Below, piece by piece: positions 1 through 6,997 of a stretch of 13,174 nt of DNA. The stretch is taken from the NCBI GenBank assembly GCA_965651255.1, contig CBFGRU010000068.1, forward strand, positions 1 to 13,174, in the 5' to 3' direction. A model generated the notes under the pieces. The model made no database searches. It was not told where the DNA came from and was given only the letters and a program-made list of their open reading frames with translations. The first letter of the stretch is position 1, and each line of letters begins with the position of its first letter. The position numbers and the translations under genes were made by a program. Source of the DNA: CBFGRU01 sp965651255 (GTDB taxonomy: Bacteria; Planctomycetota; Phycisphaerae; Phycisphaerales; SM1A02).

Positions 1-2
1 CG

Positions 3-512
3 CGCACCGCGTACGAGCAATCGATTCGTTCACTATGGAACGAGCCGGAGCGCGAATGCAAGTACCTTGCGATCCGCTACGCCCGCGCGTTCCCGGCGCA
101 CATCGTGCCCGCGTCGATGCCGCTTTACCAGCGGTTGATCATCGAAGGCGCGTGGTGGGATTTCGTGGATGAAGTCGCGATTCAGATCGTCGGCCCGCTC
201 CTTCTGCGCGAGCCGGTTCGCCTTGAACCGATGATGACGAAGTGGCTTCAGGCAAAGCACCTGTGGCTTCGCCGCAGCGCCATCGTCGTGCGCATCAAGC
301 ACAAGGATCAGACGAACCAGGCGCGGCTGTTCAAAGCGTGTGAGCAGTGCCTGCAGGAAAACGAGTTCTTCATCCGCAAGGCAATCGGCTGGGCGCTGCG
401 CGAATACGCGAAGGCCCGGCCCGAAGCGGTCCGGCGGTTTCTGCGCGAACATCGCGAAGAACTGTCAACGCTTTCGTTCCGCGAGGCGTCGAAGCATCTC
501 GGAGATGTTTAA
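3..512 (+). CDS. DNA alkylation repair protein, AlkD family (5' end cut by window edge)
   Basis: The frame is open from the left edge to a TAA stop at 510-512, giving about 169 residues of the C-terminal part. AlkD-type enzymes are HEAT-like-repeat glycosylases that remove N3/N7-alkylated purines from DNA. The family hallmarks are visible: a helix with AIRYARAFP-like spacing near the start, the WWDFVD motif at about residues 47-52 (its Trp and final Asp correspond to the catalytic Trp/Asp pair of AlkD), LWLRRSAIV around residue 78, and FFIRKAIGWALREY near residues 119-132. The C-terminal helix ends SFREASKHL, as is usual in the family. The true start lies outside the window, so operon context on the left is unknown. 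The gene converges on the oxidoreductase, with 37 bases between the two stops and no clear terminator there. Family assignment is firm; substrate range is inferred. Confidence 0.9.
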   Translation, partial: RTAYEQSIRSLWNEPERECKYLAIRYARAFPAHIVPASMPLYQRLIIEGAWWDFVDEVAIQIVGPLLLREPVRLEPMMTKWLQAKHLWLRRSAIVVRIKHKDQTNQARLFKACEQCLQENEFFIRKAIGWALREYAKARPEAVRRFLREHREELSTLSFREASKHLGDV

Positions 513-549
513 CCGGGTACGGACGAAACCGCATCGGGGACGACGCGGC

Positions 550-2958
550 TCACGCCTTCGCGTGCTTTCCGTTGACCGTCAACTCCGCCATGCGCACCGG
601 TGAGGCCGCGAGCCAGCGCGGGTCTTCGCCGATGGTGTCGCCGTTCCGATTCACCCGGCCGAACGAGAGCACGCCGGTCGGACACATCTGCACGCACGCG
701 CTGCAGCGCACGCACTGCGGGTCGGCCATCGCTTCACCCTTGTTGGCGAAGTTCATGATGTCGATGCCCTGATGGCAGACACTCGTGCAGACGTTGCACG
801 AGATGCATTTCTTCTTTTCCGCGAGAATGCGGAACTGGCTGAAGCGCGTGTAGATGTGCATGAGCGCCGCGAGCGGGCACGCGAAGCGGCACCAGACCCT
901 GCCCGAGAACCAGAAATACAGACCGACGCCGAGGATGCCCGCCCAGAAGAGATCGACGAACCAGACGTAGTTGACCCCCGGAATGTCATTGAGCAGGTAG
1001 TTGAACGCGCGCGAGGCGAATGATGTTTCGCCCATGATCCAGCCGATTGTGCGGAATCCGACGAGGACGAACGCGAAAACCATGAACGCCTGACCGATCA
1101 TGTTCACACGGTTCCACACCGCGCCGTGCGGCATCTTCTGCCGGTGACGATCGCCCATCGTTTCTGCGAGCGCGCCGCACGAACAGATCCAGCCGCAGTA
1201 CGCGCCCTTCCCCCATCGCCAGATGATGAACGGAATGACGATGAACGTCTGCACAAAGCTGATGCTGAGCCACCACCACAGCGGCTGGTCGGTGAACACG
1301 TTCCAGATGAAGAGCGGCCAGGCGAGGATGAAGCCGAACGCACGCCAGTACTCCCGGCCGTGACCGTAGTTCACCTGCGGAAAGAGATTGTCCGCCGCGG
1401 TCTGCAGGAAGCCGCCATCGAACGCGCCGTTGTTGCCAAGCCAGGGCAGGAGTACGTACGGCAACAGAAAGAGCGGCACGATCTGAATCAACGTGAGCGT
1501 GATCGTCTGCACACGCACATACGGCGTTCGCCGGCGGCGCATGCGGTCGATGCCGAAGAGCAGCACGCACAGGCAGTACGCAAACGAGTAGTAGAACCCC
1601 GGCTCGCCGAGTGAGACGGTCAATGTGCCGAGCAGGTGGGCTGGCGATTGGAACATCGCGCCGAGCGATGCCCACCAGTCGGGAATGTTGTACGGGAACC
1701 AGCCGTTCGCAGCCCACGCATCGCCGATCTCCGACACCCAGGAGATGGGCGGCACGTTGATGATCGTGACGTTCGGCTTCTTCCAGTGGTAGATGAAGAT
1801 GCAGATGAGGAGGAATGCGATGAGCGAAATCCACCACCAACCGGTGCGCTCGCCGTGAATGCGGATTCCGGATCGTCGAAAGAAGTCGAGCGGCGCCTCA
1901 CGGCCGATCATCGCGAAGACCACATCGTTCTCGATGGTCTCCGTCCCATGCGCGGTGGTGAGTTCGACTCCATCCGGCCGAATCTCCTTCACCTCGGAGG
2001 ACATGATCAACCGCAACGAGCCCGCCGTACCACCTGTTCGCATCCAGTCGCCGGCAGCTGATGACTCGCGCTCACTCGATGGATGTTCCACATCGACCGC
2101 GGCTTCGGGGTTCTTCGTGAGCGCGAGGACATGTTCGATGTTGTCGGGCTTGGCGCGGCTGAACTCTGCCCGGCGGTAGGAGAGCGTGACCTCCGCGCCG
2201 CACCGGGTCAGCGCGATCGCGGCTTCGAGCGCGCTGTCTCCCCCGCCGACGACGAGCGCGCGCTGACCGCAGAAATCCGCGGGATCGTGCAGTCGTTTAT
2301 ACACCTTGTCCGAATCTTCGCCCGGCACCCCTAGCGAGCGGAAGTTCCCGCTGCGCCCGATGGCGATGATGATGCGGTGCGCGCGGATCGGTTCGCCCAC
2401 GGTGAGGTGCACCGTGAGAATCCCGCCGGAGCGTTCAATGCGTTCCGCGCGCGCGGTCCGCGGCTCGATGGTGTGCTTATCGAGAAACGCCTGCAGTTCC
2501 TCGACGAGTCCCTCCTTCACATCGGCCTTCTCGGAGAACTGCAGTTCACCCGCGGGCGTCATGTCCGTCGGGTAGGTGAAGATCGGCTTCCCCTTCGGAA
2601 AGTCGATGATGGTCGAAAGCGGCTGCGAGGCGTCGATGACCTCCGCGCGAAGATCGTGTTTCTTCGCCTCGGCCATGGCGGCGACGCCCGAAACACCCGC
2701 ACCGATGATGAGGAGATCGAGCACTTGATCCTGCTGCGAGCGGCGCTGAAACACAGGGTCATTCACAATCGTGCGTACGGTCCGGGCACCGGTATCGGAT
2801 GAAAACTTCAGCAGTGGAATACCCGTGAGATCCCCTGTGATGTACACGCCGGGCACGTTCGTGGAGTAATCATCCCGAACAACCGGCAGTTGCTCGACCG
2901 TCCCCGCGGGCCAGCGCGTGTGCAGCCAGCGCGTGTAGCAACGAATCAATCCGAGCAT
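550..2958 (-). CDS. FAD/NAD(P)-dependent oxidoreductase fused to a NosR-like membrane 4Fe-4S polyferredoxin
   Basis: This 802-residue fusion probably passes electrons from NAD(P)H through FAD to membrane-associated Fe-S clusters; its acceptor is unknown. Residues 33-44 carry TNVPGVYITGDL, the FAD-contacting motif that normally ends thioredoxin-reductase-like proteins. Next come the FAD Rossmann motif GAGVSG (86-91) and the NAD(P) motif GGGDSA (238-243). From about residue 374 there are roughly seven membrane segments. Between and after them lie NosR/NapH-type cysteine clusters (CGWICSCG at 588-595; CRFACP at 690-695) and two ferredoxin motifs CxxCxxCxxxC (718-728 and 749-759, the second followed by Pro). 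The ATG at 2958 is chosen over an upstream TTG at 2976 because AGGAG lies 6 bases before it. The order of the FAD pieces is permuted (see findings). No dedicated partner gene is adjacent. Domain identity is secure; the physiological reaction is not. Confidence 0.9.
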   Translation of the reverse strand: MLGLIRCYTRWLHTRWPAGTVEQLPVVRDDYSTNVPGVYITGDLTGIPLLKFSSDTGARTVRTIVNDPVFQRRSQQDQVLDLLIIGAGVSGVAAMAEAKKHDLRAEVIDASQPLSTIIDFPKGKPIFTYPTDMTPAGELQFSEKADVKEGLVEELQAFLDKHTIEPRTARAERIERSGGILTVHLTVGEPIRAHRIIIAIGRSGNFRSLGVPGEDSDKVYKRLHDPADFCGQRALVVGGGDSALEAAIALTRCGAEVTLSYRRAEFSRAKPDNIEHVLALTKNPEAAVDVEHPSSERESSAAGDWMRTGGTAGSLRLIMSSEVKEIRPDGVELTTAHGTETIENDVVFAMIGREAPLDFFRRSGIRIHGERTGWWWISLIAFLLICIFIYHWKKPNVTIINVPPISWVSEIGDAWAANGWFPYNIPDWWASLGAMFQSPAHLLGTLTVSLGEPGFYYSFAYCLCVLLFGIDRMRRRRTPYVRVQTITLTLIQIVPLFLLPYVLLPWLGNNGAFDGGFLQTAADNLFPQVNYGHGREYWRAFGFILAWPLFIWNVFTDQPLWWWLSISFVQTFIVIPFIIWRWGKGAYCGWICSCGALAETMGDRHRQKMPHGAVWNRVNMIGQAFMVFAFVLVGFRTIGWIMGETSFASRAFNYLLNDIPGVNYVWFVDLFWAGILGVGLYFWFSGRVWCRFACPLAALMHIYTRFSQFRILAEKKKCISCNVCTSVCHQGIDIMNFANKGEAMADPQCVRCSACVQMCPTGVLSFGRVNRNGDTIGEDPRWLAASPVRMAELTVNGKHAKA

Positions 2959-2964
2959 GCGATT

Positions 2965-2969
2965 CTCCT
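2965..2969 (-). promoter_or_regulatory. Ribosome binding site AGGAG deciding the oxidoreductase start
   Basis: On the minus strand AGGAG lies 6 bases before the ATG at 2958. The alternative TTG at 2976 is upstream of this site and has no such signal, so the shorter form is preferred. Confidence 0.75.
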
Positions 2970-3099
2970 GCGCCAAGGGTACCCCGATGACGCTTCAGTC
3001 GCTGGAGATTCCGGAACGTGATGAAGTGATGCCGAATCTACAGCGCGGTTCGCGGCCGAACCCTTCACACGCGATGATCGATGGTCTGATGAAGCAGCC

Positions 3100-4392
3100 C
3101 TAACGCATTTGTGATGACGGCTCTGCGAATTCTTCAAAGTCCCGACCCAGTTCGGCATGGATCTCCTGTTCGCCGACTTCGAATTCGAGATGGACGCCGA
3201 GATTGCCCGAACTGGTCTCGATGCGTGCTTCACCGCGCAGATCACCCCGTGTGAGTGATTCAATGAGTCTCGCGCTCGGGTTTCGCAGCACCTCATCACT
3301 CTCCACCGGTGCGTTCTGCTCGATCCAGTCGAGCTGAATCCGCGGGCCATTGGATTCACCTGCCCACTGCCATTTCAAGGCGACTGATCCGTTGCCATGA
3401 CCGAAGGCGCCGAATCGCCGACTCAGCGCCACCAACTCGTTCATGACGATCGCCATCGCACTGATGCGATCGACGGCGATGGAAACATCAGGCCCTTCAC
3501 AGTGAAGGCGTGCGCTCTCTTCGGGCGTGGCGATCGCGCGCACCAACTCTTCCAGCAGGACGGGCGATCGACGCTCCTGCGTCATCATCGCGTATGCCTG
3601 CGACAGAGCAAAGACGCGGCCGCGCAGCGTCTCCGCAAACTCATCCTTGCTCGAAACGCGACTGCGCGTCAGATCAATCAGGGACAGCAGCGACGCGAGG
3701 TTGTTTCGCACCCGGTGGTGCAACTCGCTCAACAATGAACGCTGATTCTCGTACGCAGTCATGAGTTGTCCGCTGGTACGGCGAAGTGCCGTCACATCGG
3801 TCAACAGACGCATACATCCCCGAAACTGACCATCCGCGCTGAAGATGGCGGTGCCATTTACATGCAGCACAAGTTCGCGCCCGTCACGGCATTGAAAACG
3901 CAGCTCATAACTGTCACGCGACTGGTGCGCTCGATCTTCAAAAGCACGCTGGCTGGCTTCGCGCCACGCCGCGGGCAGGAAACTGCCCGGACCGCGCCGA
4001 AGCAGTTCATCGGCGCTCACCCCCAGCATTTCCGCAAACCGTGAATTGACGAAGATCGTCCCCCCCTGTTCATCAAGAATCCAAACGCCTTCGTTGGACA
4101 CTTCGACGAGCTGCAGAAAGTCTCGTCTCGTATTCTCCAGAAGCTCGACCGCGCGCCGACGTTCGGTAATGAGTTTGGCAACGACGTAGAAGAAAAGGAG
4201 CGCCGTGATGACGATGAAGCCCCACCCCTTCAGCGTCTGGGCATGCGCGGCAAGTCGCGGGTCAGTGATCAGCATATCGACGGCGGCATCCGACACGATG
4301 ATCCAGACCGTCCCGAGAATGAGATAGGCAAAGGCCATTCGCCATGGCGAGCGATGAACATTCAAGCTGGAAGTTATCCACTCACTCGCCAC
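3100..4392 (-). CDS. Membrane PAS-domain sensor histidine kinase (HisKA_2/HWE type) with eroded ATP-binding boxes
   Basis: This is a 430-residue sensor protein. Two membrane helices (about 19-42 and 55-73) flank a short outside loop, followed by a PAS domain (about 92-204). The dimerization/phosphoacceptor helix contains ELHHRVRNNL, with the probable phosphorylated His at 226. The C-terminal domain aligns with the HWE/HisKA_2 ATPase fold but departs at key sites. The N-box keeps NEL (318-320) but loses the second Asn and the following Lys/His-type residues. The usual W-x-E-x-GGP reads WIEQNAP (356-362). The usual GFGSRLIE-like box reads NPSARLIE. Phosphorylation activity is therefore doubtful. 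A GTG start at 4392 is chosen because AGGAG lies 7 bases upstream. The frame stays open to an ATG at 4515, but that extra stretch is Arg/His/Cys-rich and has no membrane or domain signal. No response regulator gene is adjacent. Confidence 0.8.
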   Translation of the reverse strand: MASEWITSSLNVHRSPWRMAFAYLILGTVWIIVSDAAVDMLITDPRLAAHAQTLKGWGFIVITALLFFYVVAKLITERRRAVELLENTRRDFLQLVEVSNEGVWILDEQGGTIFVNSRFAEMLGVSADELLRRGPGSFLPAAWREASQRAFEDRAHQSRDSYELRFQCRDGRELVLHVNGTAIFSADGQFRGCMRLLTDVTALRRTSGQLMTAYENQRSLLSELHHRVRNNLASLLSLIDLTRSRVSSKDEFAETLRGRVFALSQAYAMMTQERRSPVLLEELVRAIATPEESARLHCEGPDVSIAVDRISAMAIVMNELVALSRRFGAFGHGNGSVALKWQWAGESNGPRIQLDWIEQNAPVESDEVLRNPSARLIESLTRGDLRGEARIETSSGNLGVHLEFEVGEQEIHAELGRDFEEFAEPSSQMR

Positions 4393-4399
4393 GTGCTGG

Positions 4400-4404
4400 C
4401 TCCT
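4400..4404 (-). promoter_or_regulatory. Ribosome binding site AGGAG deciding the GTG start of the kinase
   Basis: The minus-strand AGGAG is 7 bases before the GTG at 4392. It supports this start over the ATG at 4515, which abuts the stop codon of the acetyltransferase gene. Confidence 0.65.
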
Positions 4405-4515
4405 GTGTGAGCCGTGTCTGCGCCATCGCGCCAGTTGGCAATGAAAGCGTACCACACTCCTCGCGTATGTGCGAAGAATCTCACCGGAGGATACCACGCT
4501 GCCACAGCCGGTCAT

Positions 4516-5082
4516 TCACTCCGAAACACTGTTTACATACTCCTCCCACAGGATTCCGTAGAGCACGATATCGTGTCGAACACCGAATCGCTCGATGTGC
4601 TGACGAAGAATCCCCTCAAACCGCATGCCGCACTTCTGCAGCACGCGGCCCGATGCCTCATTCCCCGCGAAGTGATGGGCGTGCACACGGACCATCCCCA
4701 GATCGGTGAAGCCACGCGCCACCAGTCTCCGGGCTGCCTCCCCGGCGTACCCGTTCCGCCAGAAGGTGCGGTAGATCAGGTACCCGATTTCCGCCGCATG
4801 GTGTTGGCGACTGATGCGGATATCGATACTGCCCACCAGCTCATCATCTTCCCGGCGCTCGATGGCGTAGATTTCGCCGCGCCCCTGCTGGAATGTCTCG
4901 TCCTGGGTAGCCAGCCATTCCTCAGCATGGTGACGCTCGTAGGGATGGGGCAGCATCAGCGTGGTGCGTGCGACCTCCCAGTCGTTCAGTGGCTCGACCA
5001 TGCGATCAATGTCCGCAGCGCGAAACGGTCGGAGTCGCAGGCGATCAGTGAGCAGTTCGGGTTGTTGGGTTCTCGCGCTCAA
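4516..5082 (-). CDS. GNAT family N-acetyltransferase, RimJ/RimL-like
   Basis: The 188-residue protein is a typical single-domain GNAT of the RimJ/RimL subfamily, which transfers acetyl groups from acetyl-CoA to protein N-termini or small amines. The start of the fold is LLTDRLRLRPFRAADID (10-26). The acetyl-CoA pyrophosphate loop is RNGYAGEA (109-116). The late motif N-E-A-S-G-R-V-L-Q-K-C-G-M (141-153) with a following F-E-G is the subfamily signature. Length matches the family. The start is a TTG at 5082; an in-frame stop lies at 5086-5088, and the next in-frame ATG would cut into the fold, so TTG is likely real despite a weak GTGAG-like ribosome site. It sits 66 bases downstream of folE2 and 123 bases before the kinase start. 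The substrate cannot be read from sequence. Confidence 0.88.
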   Translation of the reverse strand: MSARTQQPELLTDRLRLRPFRAADIDRMVEPLNDWEVARTTLMLPHPYERHHAEEWLATQDETFQQGRGEIYAIERREDDELVGSIDIRISRQHHAAEIGYLIYRTFWRNGYAGEAARRLVARGFTDLGMVRVHAHHFAGNEASGRVLQKCGMRFEGILRQHIERFGVRHDIVLYGILWEEYVNSVSE

Positions 5083-5148
5083 CGATCAACTCACGCTGGC
5101 CCGAGGCGGCCCGGGCGATGGGCGCGTCAGCCGGGCTCGTGTACGGTT

Positions 5149-5976
5149 TCAATCCCGCTTGTCGCGGATGATTTCCGCATACGCGTTGTGGCTGTGGATT
5201 GATTCAAAGTTCTCACTTCGAATGCGGTACCACCGAATGCGATCATCGCGGTTCAGGCCGATCGCCAGGTCACGCACGATATCCTCAACAAACTTCGGAT
5301 TGTTGAAGGCCTCTTCGGTAACAAACTTTTCATCTGGCCGCTTGAGAACCGAATAAACCTCGCAACTGGCCGCGGCCTCGAGCGTCTCGACCAGATCTTC
5401 GATCCACAGCGTTCCGTCGAAGCGCACATCCGCGGTAATCTCACATCGCTGATTGTGCGCGCCGAATGCGGAGATCTCCTTGGAACAGGGGCAGAGACTC
5501 GTCGCCGGGGCGGTGACGCTCATGATGAAATCATCCGTCCCGTCCGCCTCGCAGACGAATCGCACGCGATAATCCATCAACCCCGGATGCTGCGTGACCG
5601 GCGCGAATTTCTTGATGAAGTACGTGAACTCCATCTCGATGTGAGCGCGCTCCGCATCCAGTCGATCGCGCAGCCGCCGACACATCTCGAGAATGCGATC
5701 GGGCTTGATGCCGTCCGAGTAGTCGTTCAGTACTTCGAGGAACCGGCTCATATGCGTCCCCTTCCGCTCGGCGGGCAGCGAGACGTACATGTTCACGGTG
5801 GCGACCGTCGTTTGCGTGCCTCCGTTCGGTGTGCGGAGGGTGATCGGGTAGGTGATGTCTTTCACACCGACCTTGTCAATCGGAATGTGTCGCTGATCCA
5901 CAAGGCCCTGGATGTCCGGAAGCGGTGCTCGGTTCGGGCGGTCCGTGGACATGGCGTTCTGCGTTGCTTTCATCAT
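5149..5976 (-). CDS. folE2: GTP cyclohydrolase FolE2 (type IB, zinc-independent)
   Basis: FolE2 converts GTP to 7,8-dihydroneopterin triphosphate, the first step of tetrahydrofolate and some deazapurine pathways, and replaces FolE1 in many bacteria. The 275-residue length fits the family. Signatures are the early block PDIQGL..., then TSLCPCSKEIS (160-169, with Cys162 and Cys164), GAHNQR with His174, the EVYSVLKRPDE stretch with Glu216, the NPKFVEDIVR helix, and the C-terminal ENFESIHSHNAYA block. The active-site Cys, His and Glu of the family therefore all appear present. The start region reads TTG ATG ATG; the first ATG (5976) is chosen, with AGGA about 10 bases upstream. It lies 79 bases downstream of the membrane protein gene. 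folE2 is Zur-controlled in some bacteria, but I see no Zur-like palindrome in the 79-base gap. Confidence 0.95.
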   Translation of the reverse strand: MMKATQNAMSTDRPNRAPLPDIQGLVDQRHIPIDKVGVKDITYPITLRTPNGGTQTTVATVNMYVSLPAERKGTHMSRFLEVLNDYSDGIKPDRILEMCRRLRDRLDAERAHIEMEFTYFIKKFAPVTQHPGLMDYRVRFVCEADGTDDFIMSVTAPATSLCPCSKEISAFGAHNQRCEITADVRFDGTLWIEDLVETLEAAASCEVYSVLKRPDEKFVTEEAFNNPKFVEDIVRDLAIGLNRDDRIRWYRIRSENFESIHSHNAYAEIIRDKRD

Positions 5977-6055
5977 CAAAAAGGAGTCCTGCCCCGATTG
6001 GGGAATCAGAGGCGTTCATGCTAGCGCACGGGCTGCATGACACCAACCGCAATGC

Positions 6056-6961
6056 TTAGCTGCGTATTCGCTCGGCTGGTTCGTCGGATTCACGCTCGGT
6101 GCGGAATGAATCACTCCAGAGGCACCCAAGAACCGCTCCAACTGGCGCACCGGCAAACCAGTCAAGCGGTCGAATGAGTAACCATGGTGGCAGCGATCCC
6201 GTCCGGTGGAGTGTCTGCAGCGTTTCCATGCGCGGGGATTCGACCTGCCACCACGCCCACGATTGCGCCGCCATCGCCGCCAGCATGATGCCAATGACGA
6301 TCGGCAGGAGCGGCCCATCCGGCGCCACAATGCGAACCACGACGGTGACGACCAACGAACCTAGCAGGGCTGCGGCAAACGTCTGCCCCGGATCGGGTCG
6401 AACCGCCAGAATCCATGCAACGGCCAGACCGCATGCCGCCCCGAGAAGAATCCCGACCAGCAGCGCAATTCGCTGAAGGGTGTTCCCCTTCATTGTTGCC
6501 GACTCATGCGTGCGACCCGCCCGGGCGATGAGCGAAAGCGCAGCCACGCTGATGATCGTGCACAGCAACGTCTCCAGCGGAAAGAGGGCCGGGCTCTGCT
6601 CGCCACTGAGCGTGGCAACCAGTGAGCCGGTTCTGAGCGGCAGAACCGCAAGAGCTGCGCCGAAGCCGAACGCGGCGGCCTTCCATCCCGTCCAGTGGGC
6701 AACGGCTGCGGCAAGGATCGCGACCACCCCAACCAAGACCACGACCACCATGCCGGCAAAAACGGGTCGTGCGGCCAACAGCACCGCTGCGCTGTCTCCG
6801 CCCGTGCGATCAACCAGCCAGGGCAGCGCCTGTGCAATCAGCACCGAACCGGCAATCATCAGGCAGAGAATGACCCCGGCCTGTGCCCAGACCTGAAGCG
6901 CGGAGGGTGCCGAGGTCGGCCGAGATGACAATTCGTCCATCATGGAGACAATGGTCGTCAC
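6056..6961 (-). CDS. Hypothetical multi-pass membrane protein
   Basis: I do not recognise a family for this 301-residue protein. It is very hydrophobic, with about seven or eight predicted membrane helices (roughly 25-50, 66-89, 93-110, 127-147, 163-187, 194-214, 217-237 and 268-283). The N-terminus is short and polar. The charged C-terminal tail (DSFRTERESDEPAERIRS) is probably cytoplasmic. No catalytic motif, Cys cluster or transporter signature is evident. The start is uncertain: a GTG at 6961 has a weak GGGA 6 bases upstream, while tandem ATG codons at 6943 and 6940 have no visible ribosome site. It is divergent from hutH with only 36 bases between the start codons and may head the minus-strand run that includes folE2. 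The alanine/valine-rich composition makes the coding call depend on frame length and membrane pattern more than homology. Confidence 0.75.
   Translation of the reverse strand: MTTIVSMMDELSSRPTSAPSALQVWAQAGVILCLMIAGSVLIAQALPWLVDRTGGDSAAVLLAARPVFAGMVVVVLVGVVAILAAAVAHWTGWKAAAFGFGAALAVLPLRTGSLVATLSGEQSPALFPLETLLCTIISVAALSLIARAGRTHESATMKGNTLQRIALLVGILLGAACGLAVAWILAVRPDPGQTFAAALLGSLVVTVVVRIVAPDGPLLPIVIGIMLAAMAAQSWAWWQVESPRMETLQTLHRTGSLPPWLLIRPLDWFAGAPVGAVLGCLWSDSFRTERESDEPAERIRS
6925..6952 (+). promoter_or_regulatory. Weak sigma-70-like promoter candidate for hutH
   Basis: ATGACA (6925-6930, 5 of 6 to TTGACA) and GACAAT (6947-6952, 4 of 6 to TATAAT) are 16 bases apart. They would give a leader of about 40 bases before hutH. 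The site lies inside the start of the divergent membrane protein gene. The match is modest and could be chance. Confidence 0.25.
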
Positions 6962-6988
6962 GATTCGTCCCGGCGTCGAGCCCCGGGT

Positions 6989-6994
6989 AGGAGG
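6989..6994 (+). promoter_or_regulatory. Strong ribosome binding site AGGAGG of hutH
   Basis: AGGAGG ends 3 bases before the ATG at 6998. The spacing is short, but the motif is a full anti-SD match and fixes the hutH start. Confidence 0.7.
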
Positions 6995-6997
6995 AAC

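Noticed and set aside
986..1840. A 284-codon minus-strand frame overlapping the oxidoreductase in another register.
   Set aside because: The same strand already encodes the membrane and Fe-S cluster motifs here. The alternative frame is Arg/His/Ala-rich with no helices or motifs.
2987..3103. A 38-codon + strand frame (ATG to TAA) in the gap between the oxidoreductase and the kinase, with AAGGG a few bases upstream.
   Set aside because: It has no recognisable protein pattern, overlaps the kinase stop on the other strand and is short enough to arise by chance.
4393..4515. A 41-residue N-terminal extension of the kinase from an ATG directly after the acetyltransferase stop, as if translationally coupled.
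   Set aside because: The extension looks non-coding (Arg/His/Cys-rich), and a GTG at 4392 has a good AGGAG site. Coupling remains possible but is less likely.
5991..6003. A small CCCC-GATT-GGGG stem and an AGGACTCCT palindrome just upstream of folE2.
   Set aside because: The stems are only 4 bp and the second has a one-base loop. There is no riboswitch or Zur-box pattern around them.
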